DNA from: Alkalihalobacillus sp. LMS39
Lineage (GTDB): Bacteria > Bacillota > Bacilli > Bacillales > Bacillaceae_F
Direction of reading: 5' to 3'
Assembly: GCF_022812285.1 (NCBI RefSeq)
Contig: NZ_CP093300.1
Coordinates: forward strand, 186,001 to 250,000
DNA: 64,000 bases
Below the pieces are notes generated by a model. That model did not search any database. It saw only the letters and a program-made list of their open reading frames with translations, and was not told the DNA's origin. The translations under genes and the position numbers were made by a program. Below, piece after piece: positions 8,540 through 17,181 of this stretch (its first letter is position 1; the number at the start of each line of letters is the position of its first letter).

Positions 8540-8692
8540 ATGAGTTATAAAGATCAGTTAGATCAGCATTCTCAGCTTTTTCACCACAACTGGACAAGAC
8601 CTAAACGATCGAAGTCTCAAGTGAATGGTCATACTGAAATGTCACAAAAGACCATTATTTTGCGAAGCAATGCAAAAGCACATCGTTGGTAA
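8540..8692 (+). CDS. ypzG: YpzG-like small protein
   Basis: A 50-codon gene encoding a very hydrophilic product with the strongly patterned core NWTRPKRSKSQVNGHTE and the ending RSNAKAHRW. From memory this matches the YpzG family of Bacillus, about 50 residues and of unknown function. The basic, Trp/His-rich composition would suit nucleic-acid or spore association, but that is speculation. A good ribosome site (GAGGTGAT) stands 5 nt before the ATG, a perfect palindrome lies upstream and a strong terminator follows 14 nt after the stop, so this is a complete single-gene unit. Confidence 0.65.
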   Translation: MSYKDQLDQHSQLFHHNWTRPKRSKSQVNGHTEMSQKTIILRSNAKAHRW

Positions 8693-8705
8693 GGATATGT
8701 AAAAA

Positions 8706-8745
8706 AATAAAATGGAATCCATTTTCGGATTCCATTTTATTTATC
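8706..8745. terminator. Bidirectional terminator between ypzG-like and J-like genes
   Basis: AAAATGGAATCC and GGATTCCATTTT form a 12-bp stem with a 6-nt loop, with T/A-rich tracts on both sides. It serves the plus-strand small gene and the convergent minus-strand gene. Confidence 0.85.
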
Positions 8746-9585
8746 GTTTTCCGTATCCACGAATTGTTGTAATAACAATAAGGCATTTTCCTCATTTGGT
8801 GTATCCATGATAACCGTAGCTATCAATTGGTCGGGTTTCCGTTCAAGATGAGAGAACATCGGATGATCTGACACATCCAGCCCATACGTTAATTCAGTTG
8901 GATTTTCTTCTGTTTCTGTTTTTATAAACCGATCTTCAACCCCTTCAAATTTTTCTTCAGGAAGAGGAAGTAATGAACCAGATCGAGAAAAGCGAACAAA
9001 GCTTTCTTCATCAAAAAAATAGACATCCGCTTTTTGCGTTGCAATTAACACCATACTTTTTTGTTGTTGAGCGACATCAAAATTATCACTTGCTTGTGAT
9101 GGGGTATAGATGATATCAGCTGTGACTCGCTCCCACTCTGGAATCATGTCAAGAATGTCTCCCTCAATAAGCGAAGGGTCTTCAAGCATATAATCGCCTA
9201 CAAAAAGGATATCCACTTCAGCGGGTGGCAAGCTTTCTAAATATGCTTTTTCTTGTTGGGCAGAAATAAACGTCGTTGCAAGGGAATACAAAATGACAAT
9301 AGAAACCACTGAAATGACAACATGAAATTTATAGTAATGAAAAAAATGGTCAAGCTTTTCGCGGAACGGACTTTTTGGAGTTTTCGTTCCATATTTTTTA
9401 TCAAGTAAGTCCTCTTTAATCAATCGATATGCTTCATTTATATCATCCATTGGTATCGGAGTTTGATTAGGGTTATTTAACTGTGCTTTATGTTGCCGGA
9501 TCCAGACCATATATTGCTGTTCGATTTCTTCTTCAGTTGCGTTTTCAGGAATATCTAATACATGATAGGCTTTTTTTAGGTCCAT
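8737..9585 (-). CDS. J-domain-like membrane-anchored protein
   Basis: A 282-residue protein. Residues 1-65 resemble a J domain (LKKAYHVLDIPENATEEEIEQQYMVWIRQHKAQL and a later INEAYRLIKED helix), but the HPD tripeptide that stimulates DnaK is absent; the loop reads RQHKAQ. One transmembrane helix lies near 90-112 (FHVVISVVSIVILYSLATTF), followed by about 170 residues that would be outside the cell (DILFVGDYMLED...). Without HPD it is unlikely to be a normal DnaK cochaperone; the domain may serve as a protein-binding module. AAAGGAGG precedes the ATG by 9 nt. Single gene. The domain call is moderate, the role unknown. Confidence 0.6.
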   Translation of the reverse strand: MDLKKAYHVLDIPENATEEEIEQQYMVWIRQHKAQLNNPNQTPIPMDDINEAYRLIKEDLLDKKYGTKTPKSPFREKLDHFFHYYKFHVVISVVSIVILYSLATTFISAQQEKAYLESLPPAEVDILFVGDYMLEDPSLIEGDILDMIPEWERVTADIIYTPSQASDNFDVAQQQKSMVLIATQKADVYFFDEESFVRFSRSGSLLPLPEEKFEGVEDRFIKTETEENPTELTYGLDVSDHPMFSHLERKPDQLIATVIMDTPNEENALLLLQQFVDTENDK

Positions 9586-9678
9586 TTAGTATAGCCTCCT
9601 TTGTCCTACTCTATTAATCTTAATCGAAAAGTAGAGACATGGAAAGTGAAGATTATTAACAATTGATTGACACAACCA

Positions 9679-10161
9679 CTATAATTGTTTCTTTAACGTA
9701 ATGTGAAAGGTGATAACTTGGACAAGCGGGACTAAGAGAATAACGATAATCGGAAAATAAGGCATTGTCTCTTTGATAAAAGGATAAACAAATATGAATA
9801 TCGTAAGTGCTATCGGAAACGAAATCCACATTGAGATGTATGCATTCCGGCAAGCATTTCCGGTAATCATTTGTTCGCGTTCGTCATCATCGACTAATTC
9901 AGTTGGCATAAATAAAAATTGGAGCCACGACTTCTTTTTGCGTTTGCGATTGTAATAATAAGACAGAGGAATAAGGAAAGCCCCCAGTAATAGTATAAAA
10001 AAAATCGGAGTAGCCGAAATAGTCACTTCCCACGGTGGCTCGACATCTTCAATAACAATACGAGCAAATTCTATATTTGCGGAATAAAAAGAAATCATCG
10101 CCCATCCAAATAGGATGATGGTTAAAAAAGAAACCCAAAAATTTCCTAACACTTTTTTCAT
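9679..10161 (-). CDS. Membrane protein partnered with an XRE regulator
   Basis: A 160-residue protein with four likely transmembrane helices (about 10-30, 50-68, 108-128 and 133-153) and a cytosolic patch around PTELVDDDEREQMITGNACRNAYISM. That DERE...AxRNAYI pattern is seen in membrane proteins that sit next to small Cro/CI regulators in Bacillaceae. The start codon overlaps the regulator's stop by 4 nt (ATGA), so the two are coupled. What it transports or senses is unknown; its expression is set by the promoter/operator at 10391-10448. Confidence 0.6.
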   Translation of the reverse strand: MKKVLGNFWVSFLTIILFGWAMISFYSANIEFARIVIEDVEPPWEVTISATPIFFILLLGAFLIPLSYYYNRKRKKKSWLQFLFMPTELVDDDEREQMITGNACRNAYISMWISFPIALTIFIFVYPFIKETMPYFPIIVILLVPLVQVITFHITLKKQL

Positions 10162-10373
10162 AATTGATCCTCCTCTAATGAAAATACCTTTTCCATTGGT
10201 AATTCAAAAACGCTACAAATACAAAGAGCTAAATAAGCAGAAGGGATATATTCTCCTTTTTCGACGGCAGCAATTGTTTGGCGAGTGACCCCAACTTTGT
10301 TCGCTAAATCGCCTTGTGTAAAATTATGACGAGCCCGTAATTCTTTGACTCTGTTGTATAATTTCTTTTCCAA
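10158..10373 (-). CDS. Small XRE (Cro/CI) family transcriptional regulator
   Basis: A 71-residue helix-turn-helix protein and little else: LYNRVKELRARHNFTQGDLANKVGVTRQTIAAVEKGEYIPS, with recognition helix VTRQTIAAVEKG at about 28-39. This is the stand-alone regulator type (YozG-like) that pairs with a membrane protein. It very probably binds the long inverted repeat just upstream, which overlaps its own promoter, giving negative autoregulation of the two-gene operon. Confidence 0.9.
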   Translation of the reverse strand: MEKKLYNRVKELRARHNFTQGDLANKVGVTRQTIAAVEKGEYIPSAYLALCICSVFELPMEKVFSLEEDQL

Positions 10374-10390
10374 AACAGTAACCCCTTTCT

Positions 10391-10448
10391 GTTATTTACA
10401 CTTAACTTTATGTTAAGTATACATTACATTAAGTTAAGTGTAAATAAC
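10391..10448 (-). promoter_or_regulatory. Promoter inside an 18-bp inverted repeat (XRE operator)
   Basis: GTTATTTACACTTAACTT at 10391-10408 is exactly complementary to 10431-10448, with 22 nt between. On minus, -35 TTTACA (10444-10439) and -10 TATACT (10421-10416) stand 17 nt apart. The -35 is therefore inside one arm and the start point falls in or near the other. Extra TTAAG half-sites occupy the centre. This is a clear autoregulatory operator. Confidence 0.8.
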
Positions 10449-10480
10449 AAAAACCACCTAATTGTAAAAATTAGGTGGTT
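10447..10480 (-). terminator. Terminator of the nitroreductase gene
   Basis: AACCACCTAATT and AATTAGGTGGTT make a perfect 12-bp stem with a 5-nt loop that overlaps the stop codon. On minus it is followed by TTTTTGTT. Confidence 0.85.
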
Positions 10481-11042
10481 AGAACCACATCACTCTCTCT
10501 TTATAAGGTAAAAAGACTCTTTGCTCAACGGATTCGTCTGCCCTTCCAAACGGCATTTGAGCTAGTAACGTCCAATTTGAATCCATTGTTATTTGTTTTG
10601 GTTCGGTCGTGAAATGTTGTATGGATGCTGCTATGTGTTGAGTTGTAAGAGCAAGCCATACAGCATATTGAAGCATTGCATTTCCTTCCAGGGCACAACG
10701 CTCAAACCATTCTTTATATTTAGGGTATTCAGTTTCCATGTTTTTTATCGTTTTATTATCTTCATAAAAAAGAACCGTCCCATTTCCGTTTTGAAAACCA
10801 GATATTTTTGTTCGATCTACATGTTCATTTTCTTTCACACACTCCCAATAGTTGCGATGAAAATCTTCTGTTAAAACAACGATACGTGAACTTTGCATAT
10901 GAAAAGCAGAAGGGGAATGAAGTGCGAGCTGAACTGCTTCATTAATTTGCTCTTTTGTAATAGAAGGATCATGTTTTAATTTTCGAATAGACCGACGTTC
11001 TATGATAGTTGTGGCAAAGGATTGGTGAAATAGTGGGTTCAT
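10479..11042 (-). CDS. Nitroreductase family protein
   Basis: A 187-residue FMN-dependent oxidoreductase of the fold used for nitroaromatic or quinone reduction. The pattern is ERRSIRKLKHDPSITKEQINEAVQLALHSPSAFHMQSSRIVVL at the N-terminus (FMN-binding RRSxR and SPSAFNxQ-type motifs), a middle helix with GNAMLQYAVWLALTTQHIAASIQHF, and a closing WTLLAQMPFGRADE. This matches the HY1/YdgI-like subgroup, somewhat short because the loop before NWTLLAQMPFG is reduced. NAD(P)H-dependent reduction is inferred. Single gene with its own terminator. Confidence 0.85.
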   Translation of the reverse strand: MNPLFHQSFATTIIERRSIRKLKHDPSITKEQINEAVQLALHSPSAFHMQSSRIVVLTEDFHRNYWECVKENEHVDRTKISGFQNGNGTVLFYEDNKTIKNMETEYPKYKEWFERCALEGNAMLQYAVWLALTTQHIAASIQHFTTEPKQITMDSNWTLLAQMPFGRADESVEQRVFLPYKERVMWF

Positions 11043-11146
11043 CTACAGAGCTCCTTTCAATATCGATACTATCATTACTAAGGAAATCGTATCGGAAAGT
11101 AAAGGGGGTTCACTGGATCGACTCATTCAAATGAAAAACGTCTAAT

Positions 11147-11175
11147 TTGACGAAAATGTGAACACGTTTTATATT
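11147..11175 (+). promoter_or_regulatory. Promoter with spacer palindrome before marR-MFS operon
   Basis: TTGACG (11147-11152), a 17-nt spacer and TATATT (11170-11175). The spacer and -10 contain AAAATGTGAACACGTTTT, an imperfect inverted repeat placed where a MarR dimer would block polymerase. Confidence 0.6.
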
Positions 11176-11221
11176 TTAAAGAGTAAATAGTTTAGTGATT
11201 AAAATAATAGGAGGGGAATTT

Positions 11222-11656
11222 TTGAATATATATGAACAACTGATTGTGTCTTTGAAACAAATTCATGAAGAAACGGTTGAAGTGCTGCGGCCAAACGAAA
11301 ATGAAGGCATATCGCATGGGCAGATGTTTTTATTGTTCGCAATTTATAACCATGGACAAATTAAAACGACTGATATTTCCAATCATTTTGGGATTACACC
11401 AGGAGCGGCAACATCAATAGCTGATAAATTAGAAAGTCTAGGGTTAATCGAAAGGCAACGAAACACACAAGATAGAAGAGTCGTTATGATTACGTTGTCG
11501 GAAAAAGGGAGAGAGTATGTTGTTCACACAAAGAAACGGAATGTAGAAAAACTAGAGCAAATTTTATCTTCTGTTCCTGAAGAGAAATTAAAAGCGACGA
11601 TCCAAGCAATTGATGAAATTTCAACGATTTTTAAAGCGGTTAATGCCAATAAATAG
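11222..11656 (+). CDS. MarR family transcriptional regulator
   Basis: A 144-residue winged-helix repressor. The DNA-binding part reads TTDISNHFGITPGAATSIADKLESLGLIERQRNTQDRRVVMITLSEKG with the DRR wing typical of MarR; the flanking helices form the dimer. It starts at TTG 11222, which has AGGAGGGG 5 nt upstream, rather than at the GTG at 11195, which has no site. It is followed 15 nt later by a drug exporter of the DHA2 type, so it probably represses its own operon until a ligand binds. Confidence 0.9.
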   Translation: MNIYEQLIVSLKQIHEETVEVLRPNENEGISHGQMFLLFAIYNHGQIKTTDISNHFGITPGAATSIADKLESLGLIERQRNTQDRRVVMITLSEKGREYVVHTKKRNVEKLEQILSSVPEEKLKATIQAIDEISTIFKAVNANK

Positions 11657-11671
11657 TGGAGGTTTTACGAT

Positions 11672-13240
11672 TTGGAACACCTTGATATGAAACAGAAAAT
11701 AACAATTATGATTGCTGTCATGTCTGTCATGTTATTTGCGGCGTTAAATATGACCATTGTTGGAACGTCTCTCCCTAAAATTATTGCAGATATTGGGGGA
11801 ATGGAATATTTCAACTGGGTGTTTATGATTTATATGCTGACCTCAAGTATTACAGCGATTTTAGTAGGAAAACTTTCTGATTTATACGGAAGAAAATTAT
11901 TTATTTTGGTCGGTATCATTATTTTTATCCTAGGTTCCTTGCTTTGTGGTTTTTCAACCTCCATTTCTCAACTGATAACATTTCGCGGACTACAAGGATT
12001 TGGTGGGGGAATGATTATGTCTACGGCTATGACAACCGTTGGTGATTTATTTTCCCCGCGTGAACGAGGACGTTGGCAAGGGTTAATGACGGGAGTCTTT
12101 GGTGTTTCAAGCTTATTTGGACCAACACTTGGTGGAGTGATTGTCGATAATATGAATTGGTCATGGGTGTTTTGGATTTTCCTACCTGTTGGAATGATTG
12201 CTTTTTTCATGATTTTGAAGCTATACCCTCAATCTGAAAGAAAACAGAAAGAAAAAATTGATTTTGTGGGTTCGATTGTATTATCGGGGTTTATCTTAAC
12301 TGTGTTACTAGGGTTTAGCTGGGCAGGGACTCAATTTGACTGGATATCGTTTGAAATTATAGGACTGTTTAGTGTAGCTATTGTTTTGTTATGTCTTTTT
12401 ATTTTTATTGAAGGAAAAGTAAAAAGTCCTGTCGTACCACTGCATCTCTTTGGAAACCGCATTGTTTCGATTTCAAATATTGTTTCTTTCTTATCAGGAG
12501 CAGGGATGTTTGGCATCATTATGTACGCTCCTTTCTATGTCCAAGGAGTACTTGGAAGAAGTGCAACGACTTCAGGTTTGGTGGAAATGGTCATGACGAT
12601 CGCTTTAGTGATCTGTAGTGCTCTAGCAGGTCAACTCATTACAAAAACGGGGAAGTACAAAAACTTAGCACTGTTGGGCTTTCTCATTATGGCAGTTGGA
12701 TTCTTTTTAAATGCCACATTGAAACCGGATAGCTCTCTTCTTTTGATGGTTATTTATTTAGTCATCACGGGGATTGGATTGGGGTTAACGATGCCGATTT
12801 TTACATTAACGGTTCAAAATGCAGTTGCACATAAATATTTAGGTGTTGCTACAGCAACATCACAACTTAGTCGGCAGATGGGAGGAACAATCGGGGTTGC
12901 GGTATTAGGAACGGTGATGAGCTCAAGGTTAGCAAAGCAAATGGAAAATGTTCCTGTTGCAGGATTGCCAGCGGGTGCAGCAGAAATTAGTGCTGAGGTG
13001 TTAATGGATCAAGAAATGGTCGAACAGATAAAAATGACAATACCAGAGCAAGCGTATGCTGGGTTTGAGCACTATTTGCTTATGTTAAGAGAAGCCTTAA
13101 GCTACGGTTTAACAGGGGTTTTTATTGTTTGTGGAATTGTTATTGTGGCAGCGTTTGGGATGACATTACCGTTAAAAGAAATTCCTCTGCGTCAAACAAA
13201 CGAAGAGCATGTAACGGAAGAAAATATAAGGCAAGAGTAA
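11672..13240 (+). CDS. MFS multidrug exporter, DHA2 (14-helix) type
   Basis: A 522-residue major facilitator with about 14 helices. Motif A is seen as GKLSDLYGRK near residue 67 and motif C as GPTLGGVIVDNMNWSWVFWI near 150, as in EmrB/QacA drug-proton antiporters. It would export cationic or lipophilic drugs from the membrane. The TTG at 11672 has GGAGG 8 nt upstream and is the best start; the ATG at 11687 has none. Cotranscribed with the MarR gene. Substrate cannot be read from the sequence. Confidence 0.9.
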   Translation: MEHLDMKQKITIMIAVMSVMLFAALNMTIVGTSLPKIIADIGGMEYFNWVFMIYMLTSSITAILVGKLSDLYGRKLFILVGIIIFILGSLLCGFSTSISQLITFRGLQGFGGGMIMSTAMTTVGDLFSPRERGRWQGLMTGVFGVSSLFGPTLGGVIVDNMNWSWVFWIFLPVGMIAFFMILKLYPQSERKQKEKIDFVGSIVLSGFILTVLLGFSWAGTQFDWISFEIIGLFSVAIVLLCLFIFIEGKVKSPVVPLHLFGNRIVSISNIVSFLSGAGMFGIIMYAPFYVQGVLGRSATTSGLVEMVMTIALVICSALAGQLITKTGKYKNLALLGFLIMAVGFFLNATLKPDSSLLLMVIYLVITGIGLGLTMPIFTLTVQNAVAHKYLGVATATSQLSRQMGGTIGVAVLGTVMSSRLAKQMENVPVAGLPAGAAEISAEVLMDQEMVEQIKMTIPEQAYAGFEHYLLMLREALSYGLTGVFIVCGIVIVAAFGMTLPLKEIPLRQTNEEHVTEENIRQE

Positions 13241-13243
13241 GAG

Positions 13244-13288
13244 AAAGCAGACTCAAGAGGCATGTGGCCTTTGAGTCTGCTTTTATCT
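13244..13288 (+). terminator. Terminator of the marR-MFS operon
   Basis: AAAGCAGACTCAAAGG-type 16-bp stem (left 13245-13260, right 13267-13283) followed by TTTTATC. It overlaps the end of the convergent TPR gene and can serve both. Confidence 0.85.
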
Positions 13289-14676
13289 TAAGCACGTTTT
13301 CTAACTTCGACATAAAGCTGTTGGTACATCGTTGCTTCGTCCGTTTGACCTATTTCCCGGTAAATTTTAGCAAGCGACTGTATGGGTCTTGGATCATATT
13401 CATGTAGCTCCATATCAAATGTATAACATTCAATCGCCTTTTCCATTAGGGCAAATTCATGATATAAATCTCCAAGCTCCCGTTGTGCATCAGGGTTATC
13501 TTGAAGTTCAACCATAGTCTCCAACTTTTTAATAATCGATAACGTCGGGTATTTGTCTTTAAGCGGCTGTAATAACTGTAGGACGTCTGTAAGGGAGTGA
13601 TCCACCAATAAATAACGAACATATCGTTGTAACCAACGTTCAGCTTTTTCTGAGTTAGAATAAAGTAATGGTAAATTGACTGTTTTCGTTTGTAATAAAG
13701 GATTTTTTTCAACGGGAATTTTCTCAAGTAATGTATCGAGTGATTGATTATAAGTTGGAAGTGAAAGCTGTTTAGAAATGACAAGTTGCAGTGCTTCAAT
13801 ATAACACTGTTCTTGTAATAGCCGTTCATAAAGTTCAGAGTGAAATGAATGACATTGATGTGAATGGTCGCTAATATTTTTTAAAATATGTGTAAGCTCT
13901 TCTTTTTTGAAATAGGGGGATAGTAATGAAAGTAAAGTTTGGTAATCGATAATTGATTTTTTACAAGCTTCGATTACTAATGATAAATAGGATATGATTC
14001 GTTTATGTGAAAGATAATATTCTTCAAGCTTTTTTGCATGGGATGGATTTTCTCTTGTAATAAAATAATAGTGCTCCAAATAAAGCGGGTCTTTTTCAAA
14101 CAGTGAGTAAGTTGGCTTTTCATATAAATCCGTATATTTTCCAAACTGCAAAGAGTTACTAAACTCTTTAACCCATTTATGTTTTGGTGCGAACTTTTTT
14201 AAAATCTGGATAATCCGATAACATCCAAAGGTTTGTCCGTTTCTCCGACATTGAAAGTATAATTGTTGAATTTCTTCAAATAACAATTTCTTCGGGACAA
14301 ACGATTCTAAATACGTGTAAATTAGCGCTGTTTCATATGTGTCGTATGATCGTTGTATAGAAGTTAGGAAAGATGAAATATGGCTTTTTTGCATAATTGG
14401 AAATGTCTTGTTTGAACTCAAAAGAAGAGTGAGAAGTGGATGTGGGGCAGGAAATGTTATCCCGTTTTTTAAAGCATGCTCCATATGTGAATACCTTCTT
14501 ATACGGGTAGCATTCACTGCTGTTATCATTTTTTCTTTGTAAAACAAAATATAGTAAAGCTGATTTTGGGAGCAGTGCGCTTCGACAATTTGGCTTTGAG
14601 CATAGATGACAAGTTGAGTAACGGAAGCTTCTACAGGCTTCTTTCCAACGAGTAACGTAATCGTAGGTTTGTTCAA
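13288..14676 (-). CDS. TPR-repeat protein of unknown function
   Basis: A 462-residue, almost entirely helical cytosolic protein. The last ~100 residues carry recognisable tetratricopeptide units (AQRELGDLYHEFALMEKAIECYTFDMEL and RPIQSLAKIYREIGQTDEATMYQQLYVE). The middle is a looser helical repeat rich in Tyr, Phe, His and Lys. The N-terminal ~60 residues are beta-like. TTG at 14676 is chosen because GGGAGG lies 8 nt upstream; the ATG at 14709 has no site. No signal peptide or membrane helix is seen. TPRs mediate protein contacts. Single gene; partner unknown. Confidence 0.6.
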   Translation of the reverse strand: MNKPTITLLVGKKPVEASVTQLVIYAQSQIVEAHCSQNQLYYILFYKEKMITAVNATRIRRYSHMEHALKNGITFPAPHPLLTLLLSSNKTFPIMQKSHISSFLTSIQRSYDTYETALIYTYLESFVPKKLLFEEIQQLYFQCRRNGQTFGCYRIIQILKKFAPKHKWVKEFSNSLQFGKYTDLYEKPTYSLFEKDPLYLEHYYFITRENPSHAKKLEEYYLSHKRIISYLSLVIEACKKSIIDYQTLLSLLSPYFKKEELTHILKNISDHSHQCHSFHSELYERLLQEQCYIEALQLVISKQLSLPTYNQSLDTLLEKIPVEKNPLLQTKTVNLPLLYSNSEKAERWLQRYVRYLLVDHSLTDVLQLLQPLKDKYPTLSIIKKLETMVELQDNPDAQRELGDLYHEFALMEKAIECYTFDMELHEYDPRPIQSLAKIYREIGQTDEATMYQQLYVEVRKRA

Positions 14677-14904
14677 AAAACATTCCTCCCTGTTCGTTTT
14701 GTTTATCATACCACAAATTCCAGCTTCTTACACCTTTTGGAAAAAGGTTAAAATAAGTATGTAACAATGTCAAAACAAATGTGCAATTATGAAACAGTAT
14801 AAAAGAGTATCTGAATGTAAGGAATCCTCTTTTCTCCCAGCTTGTACCAATGATAGAGTAGGAGAGGTAAAGCAATCATCTACCAATTCCAGGAGGCGGT
14901 AAGA

Positions 14905-15036
14905 ATGAATAAGAAATTTTTATTAACAATTGCTTCAAGTTTACTTGCAATTAGCATGTTAGCTGCATGCGGTGGAGAAGGAACAGATGAGCCAATCGAT
15001 AGTGAGCCAATTGAGGATGTAGAAACAGGAGAATAA
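14905..15036 (+). CDS. Very small lipoprotein (43 aa)
   Basis: A complete tiny gene: basic start MNKKF, hydrophobic core, lipobox LAAC at residues 19-22, then only about 21 acidic residues (GGEGTDEPIDSEPIEDVETGE). Mature size is near 22 residues. It has AGGAGGCGG 5 nt before the ATG and a strong terminator 40 nt after the stop, so it is a real transcript unit. The function is unknown; the 178-nt palindromic element follows, as it does after two other lipoprotein genes in this window. Confidence 0.75.
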   Translation: MNKKFLLTIASSLLAISMLAACGGEGTDEPIDSEPIEDVETGE

Positions 15037-15075
15037 GAATATACTTAAGTGAGAATTGCCATTTGCAAATTTTCA

Positions 15076-15107
15076 GGGCTGCCGAGATATATCGGCAGCT
15101 TTTTTCT
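15076..15107 (+). terminator. Terminator after the small lipoprotein
   Basis: GCTGCCGA and TCGGCAGC pair across a 6-nt loop (15078-15099), followed by TTTTTTCTT. Confidence 0.9.
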
Positions 15108-15139
15108 TGGGTTTTTAGGTGTTGCGGGGTAACGTAACG

Positions 15140-15325
15140 TTACGGACATAGGTTCCGCTATTCTTAGAAAAAATAACGTTTCTGAAAAGCGAACGGACAT
15201 CTGTTCCGTTATATTAGAAAAACAGGGAGTTTTTTACGTTCGTTTTGACCAAATAGCGGAACGTATGTCCGTTAAAAATGAAAAAGGCTCATTTTTGTTA
15301 AAATAGCGGAATATATGTCCGAACG
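15140..15325. repeat. Four-unit palindromic intergenic element, copy 2
   Basis: Direct units with CGGACA at 15143 and 15194 (51 nt apart), then inverted units with TGTCCG ending at 15271 and 15321 (50 nt apart). Overall spacing is 179 nt, as in copies 1 and 3. The central part again has a GAAAAACAGGGAG/TTTTTTACG stretch. Confidence 0.85.
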
Positions 15326-15361
15326 AGAACTCGCTGTAAGATGAATGGGCTTGGTCGCATG

Positions 15362-15405
15362 GTAAGAACTAACATTGAAGCTTTGAAAGCTAATTCTAAA
15401 AGATT
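15362..15405 (+). repeat. Terminator-associated element, fragment
   Basis: Only the internal segment is recognisable (AACATTGAAGCTTTGAAAGC, then TAATTCTAAAAGA). The CTTCGCTT part and the 3' inverted end are missing. This copy does not follow a clear terminator. Confidence 0.5.
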
Positions 15406-15432
15406 AAGAGTTTGTAAAGATGATAATATATT

Positions 15433-15461
15433 ATTGCGTATATAAGTATATGCTTATATAC
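15433..15461 (+). promoter_or_regulatory. ars promoter and ArsR operator
   Basis: TTGCGT (15433-15438), 17 nt, TATACT (15456-15461). The perfect inverted repeat GTATATAAG / CTTATATAC (15437-15445, 15452-15460) fills the spacer and overlaps the -10, the usual place for an ArsR dimer to block transcription. Confidence 0.8.
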
Positions 15462-15490
15462 TGTTATAAGAATTAGAAAGGAGAATCAGT

Positions 15491-15826
15491 ATGACGGTTC
15501 AAATGGAGACAGCAACGAAGGTCTTAAAGCTTCTAGGCGATAAAACACGGCTGACAATGATGTCGCTTTTAATGGAAGATGAATGCTGTGTGTGTGAATT
15601 TGTTTCTCTTTTTGATATGAGTCAACCTTCTGTAAGCCAACACCTTAGAAAACTTAGAGATATAGGGTTAGTGCTTGAGGAGCGACGTGGTCAATGGATT
15701 TTTTATCGGGCAAATGCAAATCATGAAGCATATGAGCTGATGGTTTCATTACTGAAACATCTCCCAAGTCAAAAAGAAAAATTACATGACCTCGAACAGA
15801 AGGGGTTGCGGGTTTGTTGTGAATAA
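15491..15826 (+). CDS. arsR: Arsenical-responsive repressor ArsR
   Basis: A 111-residue winged-helix metalloregulator. The metal site ECCVCEF at about 31-37 contains the CVC of the DNA-contacting helix 3, followed by the recognition helix MSQPSVSQHLRKLRDIGLV and a wing RRGQWIFYRAN. A second CC near the C-terminus (RVCCE) could add ligands. Arsenite or antimonite binding releases it from the operator listed upstream. AAAGGAG stands 8 nt before the ATG. First gene of the six-gene ars operon. Confidence 0.95.
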   Translation: MTVQMETATKVLKLLGDKTRLTMMSLLMEDECCVCEFVSLFDMSQPSVSQHLRKLRDIGLVLEERRGQWIFYRANANHEAYELMVSLLKHLPSQKEKLHDLEQKGLRVCCE

Positions 15827-15852
15827 TTAGGTAGAAGAGGAGAGGAGTTACT

Positions 15853-17163
15853 ATGACTTCTGTAGTTTTAGCGTCGGCCATCTTCCTGCTTACATTAGTG
15901 CTCGTGATTTGGCAGCCGAAAGGTTTATCAATAGGTTGGTCTGCCACGATTGGAGCAGTGCTTGCTTTACTTGTTGGTGTTGTCGATTTTGGAGACGTTC
16001 TAACCGTAACGGGGATTGTATGGAATGCAACGTTAACCTTTGTGGCGATCATTATTATTTCACTAATCTTAGATGAAATTGGATTTTTTGAATGGTCTGC
16101 CTTACATATGGCACGGTTTGCAAATGGAAATGGAATAAAGATGTTTGTTTATGTTTCTTTATTAGGAGCGGTTGTAGCTGCATTATTTGCAAACGACGGG
16201 GCAGCCCTCATTTTAACACCGATTGTACTAGCGATGGTCCGGGCTTTGCGATTTAAAGATGCGATGATTCTTCCGTTTATTATGGCAAGTGGTTTTATTG
16301 CGGATACGACGTCATTGCCTTTGATTGTTAGTAATTTAGTAAACATCGTGTCGGCCGACTTTTTTGGAATTGGATTTGTGGAGTATGCGACAAGAATGAT
16401 TGTTCCGAACTTCTTTGCACTAGGTGCAAGTATTCTTGTATTGTATGTTTACTTTAGAAAAGACATTCCAAAGCAATATGATATGGAGCAATTAAAAAAA
16501 CCAGAAGAAGCGATTAAAGATAAACAGTTATTTTCATTATCATGGTGGATTTTAGCTGTATTATTAATTGGGTATTTTGTAAGTGAATTTATTGAAATTC
16601 CAGTATCGTTTGTCGCTATGCCAGTGGCATTTGTGTTTTATTTTATTTTTAGAATGATTAGTGCGAAAAATGAACAATTAAGCTCTGCTGGAATTATAAA
16701 AGGAGCGCCTTGGGCGATTGTTGTCTTTTCAATTGGAATGTATGTCGTTGTCTATAGCTTACGAAATGTAGGATTAACCGATATGTTAGCGATTGTGATT
16801 GAACAGGCGGCAGATCAAGGATTATTTGTTGGAACGATTTCGATGGGGTTCATTGCTGCGATATTGTCTTCGGTTATGAACAACATGCCAACAGTAATGA
16901 TTAATGCCCTTGCGATTGCAGATACTTCCACAACCGGTGCAATGAGAGAAGCATTAATTTATGCCAATATTATTGGTTCTGATTTAGGGCCAAAAATAAC
17001 GCCAATTGGTTCGTTAGCCACATTGTTATGGCTTCATGTGTTAGCGAAAAAAGGTGTAAAAATCACGTGGGGTTATTATTTTAAAGTTGGAATTATATTA
17101 ACGATACCAACATTGTTTATCACATTAGTTGGTTTGTATTTATGGCTATTACTCATACTTTAA
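15853..17163 (+). CDS. arsB: Arsenite efflux permease ArsB
   Basis: A 436-residue membrane protein of the ArsB/NhaD class with about 12 helices; E. coli ArsB has 429. Typical motifs include [17 protein letters not shown] near residue 112 and [16 protein letters not shown] in the second half. It exports arsenite or antimonite, either proton-coupled or, together with ArsA, ATP-driven. An ArsA gene is present downstream, so the pump form is likely here. RBS AGAGGAG precedes the ATG. 26 nt after arsR. Confidence 0.95.
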   Translation: MTSVVLASAIFLLTLVLVIWQPKGLSIGWSATIGAVLALLVGVVDFGDVLTVTGIVWNATLTFVAIIIISLILDEIGFFEWSALHMARFANGNGIKMFVYVSLLGAVVAALFANDGAALILTPIVLAMVRALRFKDAMILPFIMASGFIADTTSLPLIVSNLVNIVSADFFGIGFVEYATRMIVPNFFALGASILVLYVYFRKDIPKQYDMEQLKKPEEAIKDKQLFSLSWWILAVLLIGYFVSEFIEIPVSFVAMPVAFVFYFIFRMISAKNEQLSSAGIIKGAPWAIVVFSIGMYVVVYSLRNVGLTDMLAIVIEQAADQGLFVGTISMGFIAAILSSVMNNMPTVMINALAIADTSTTGAMREALIYANIIGSDLGPKITPIGSLATLLWLHVLAKKGVKITWGYYFKVGIILTIPTLFITLVGLYLWLLLIL

Positions 17164-17181
17164 ATGAAAAGGGGAATTATG

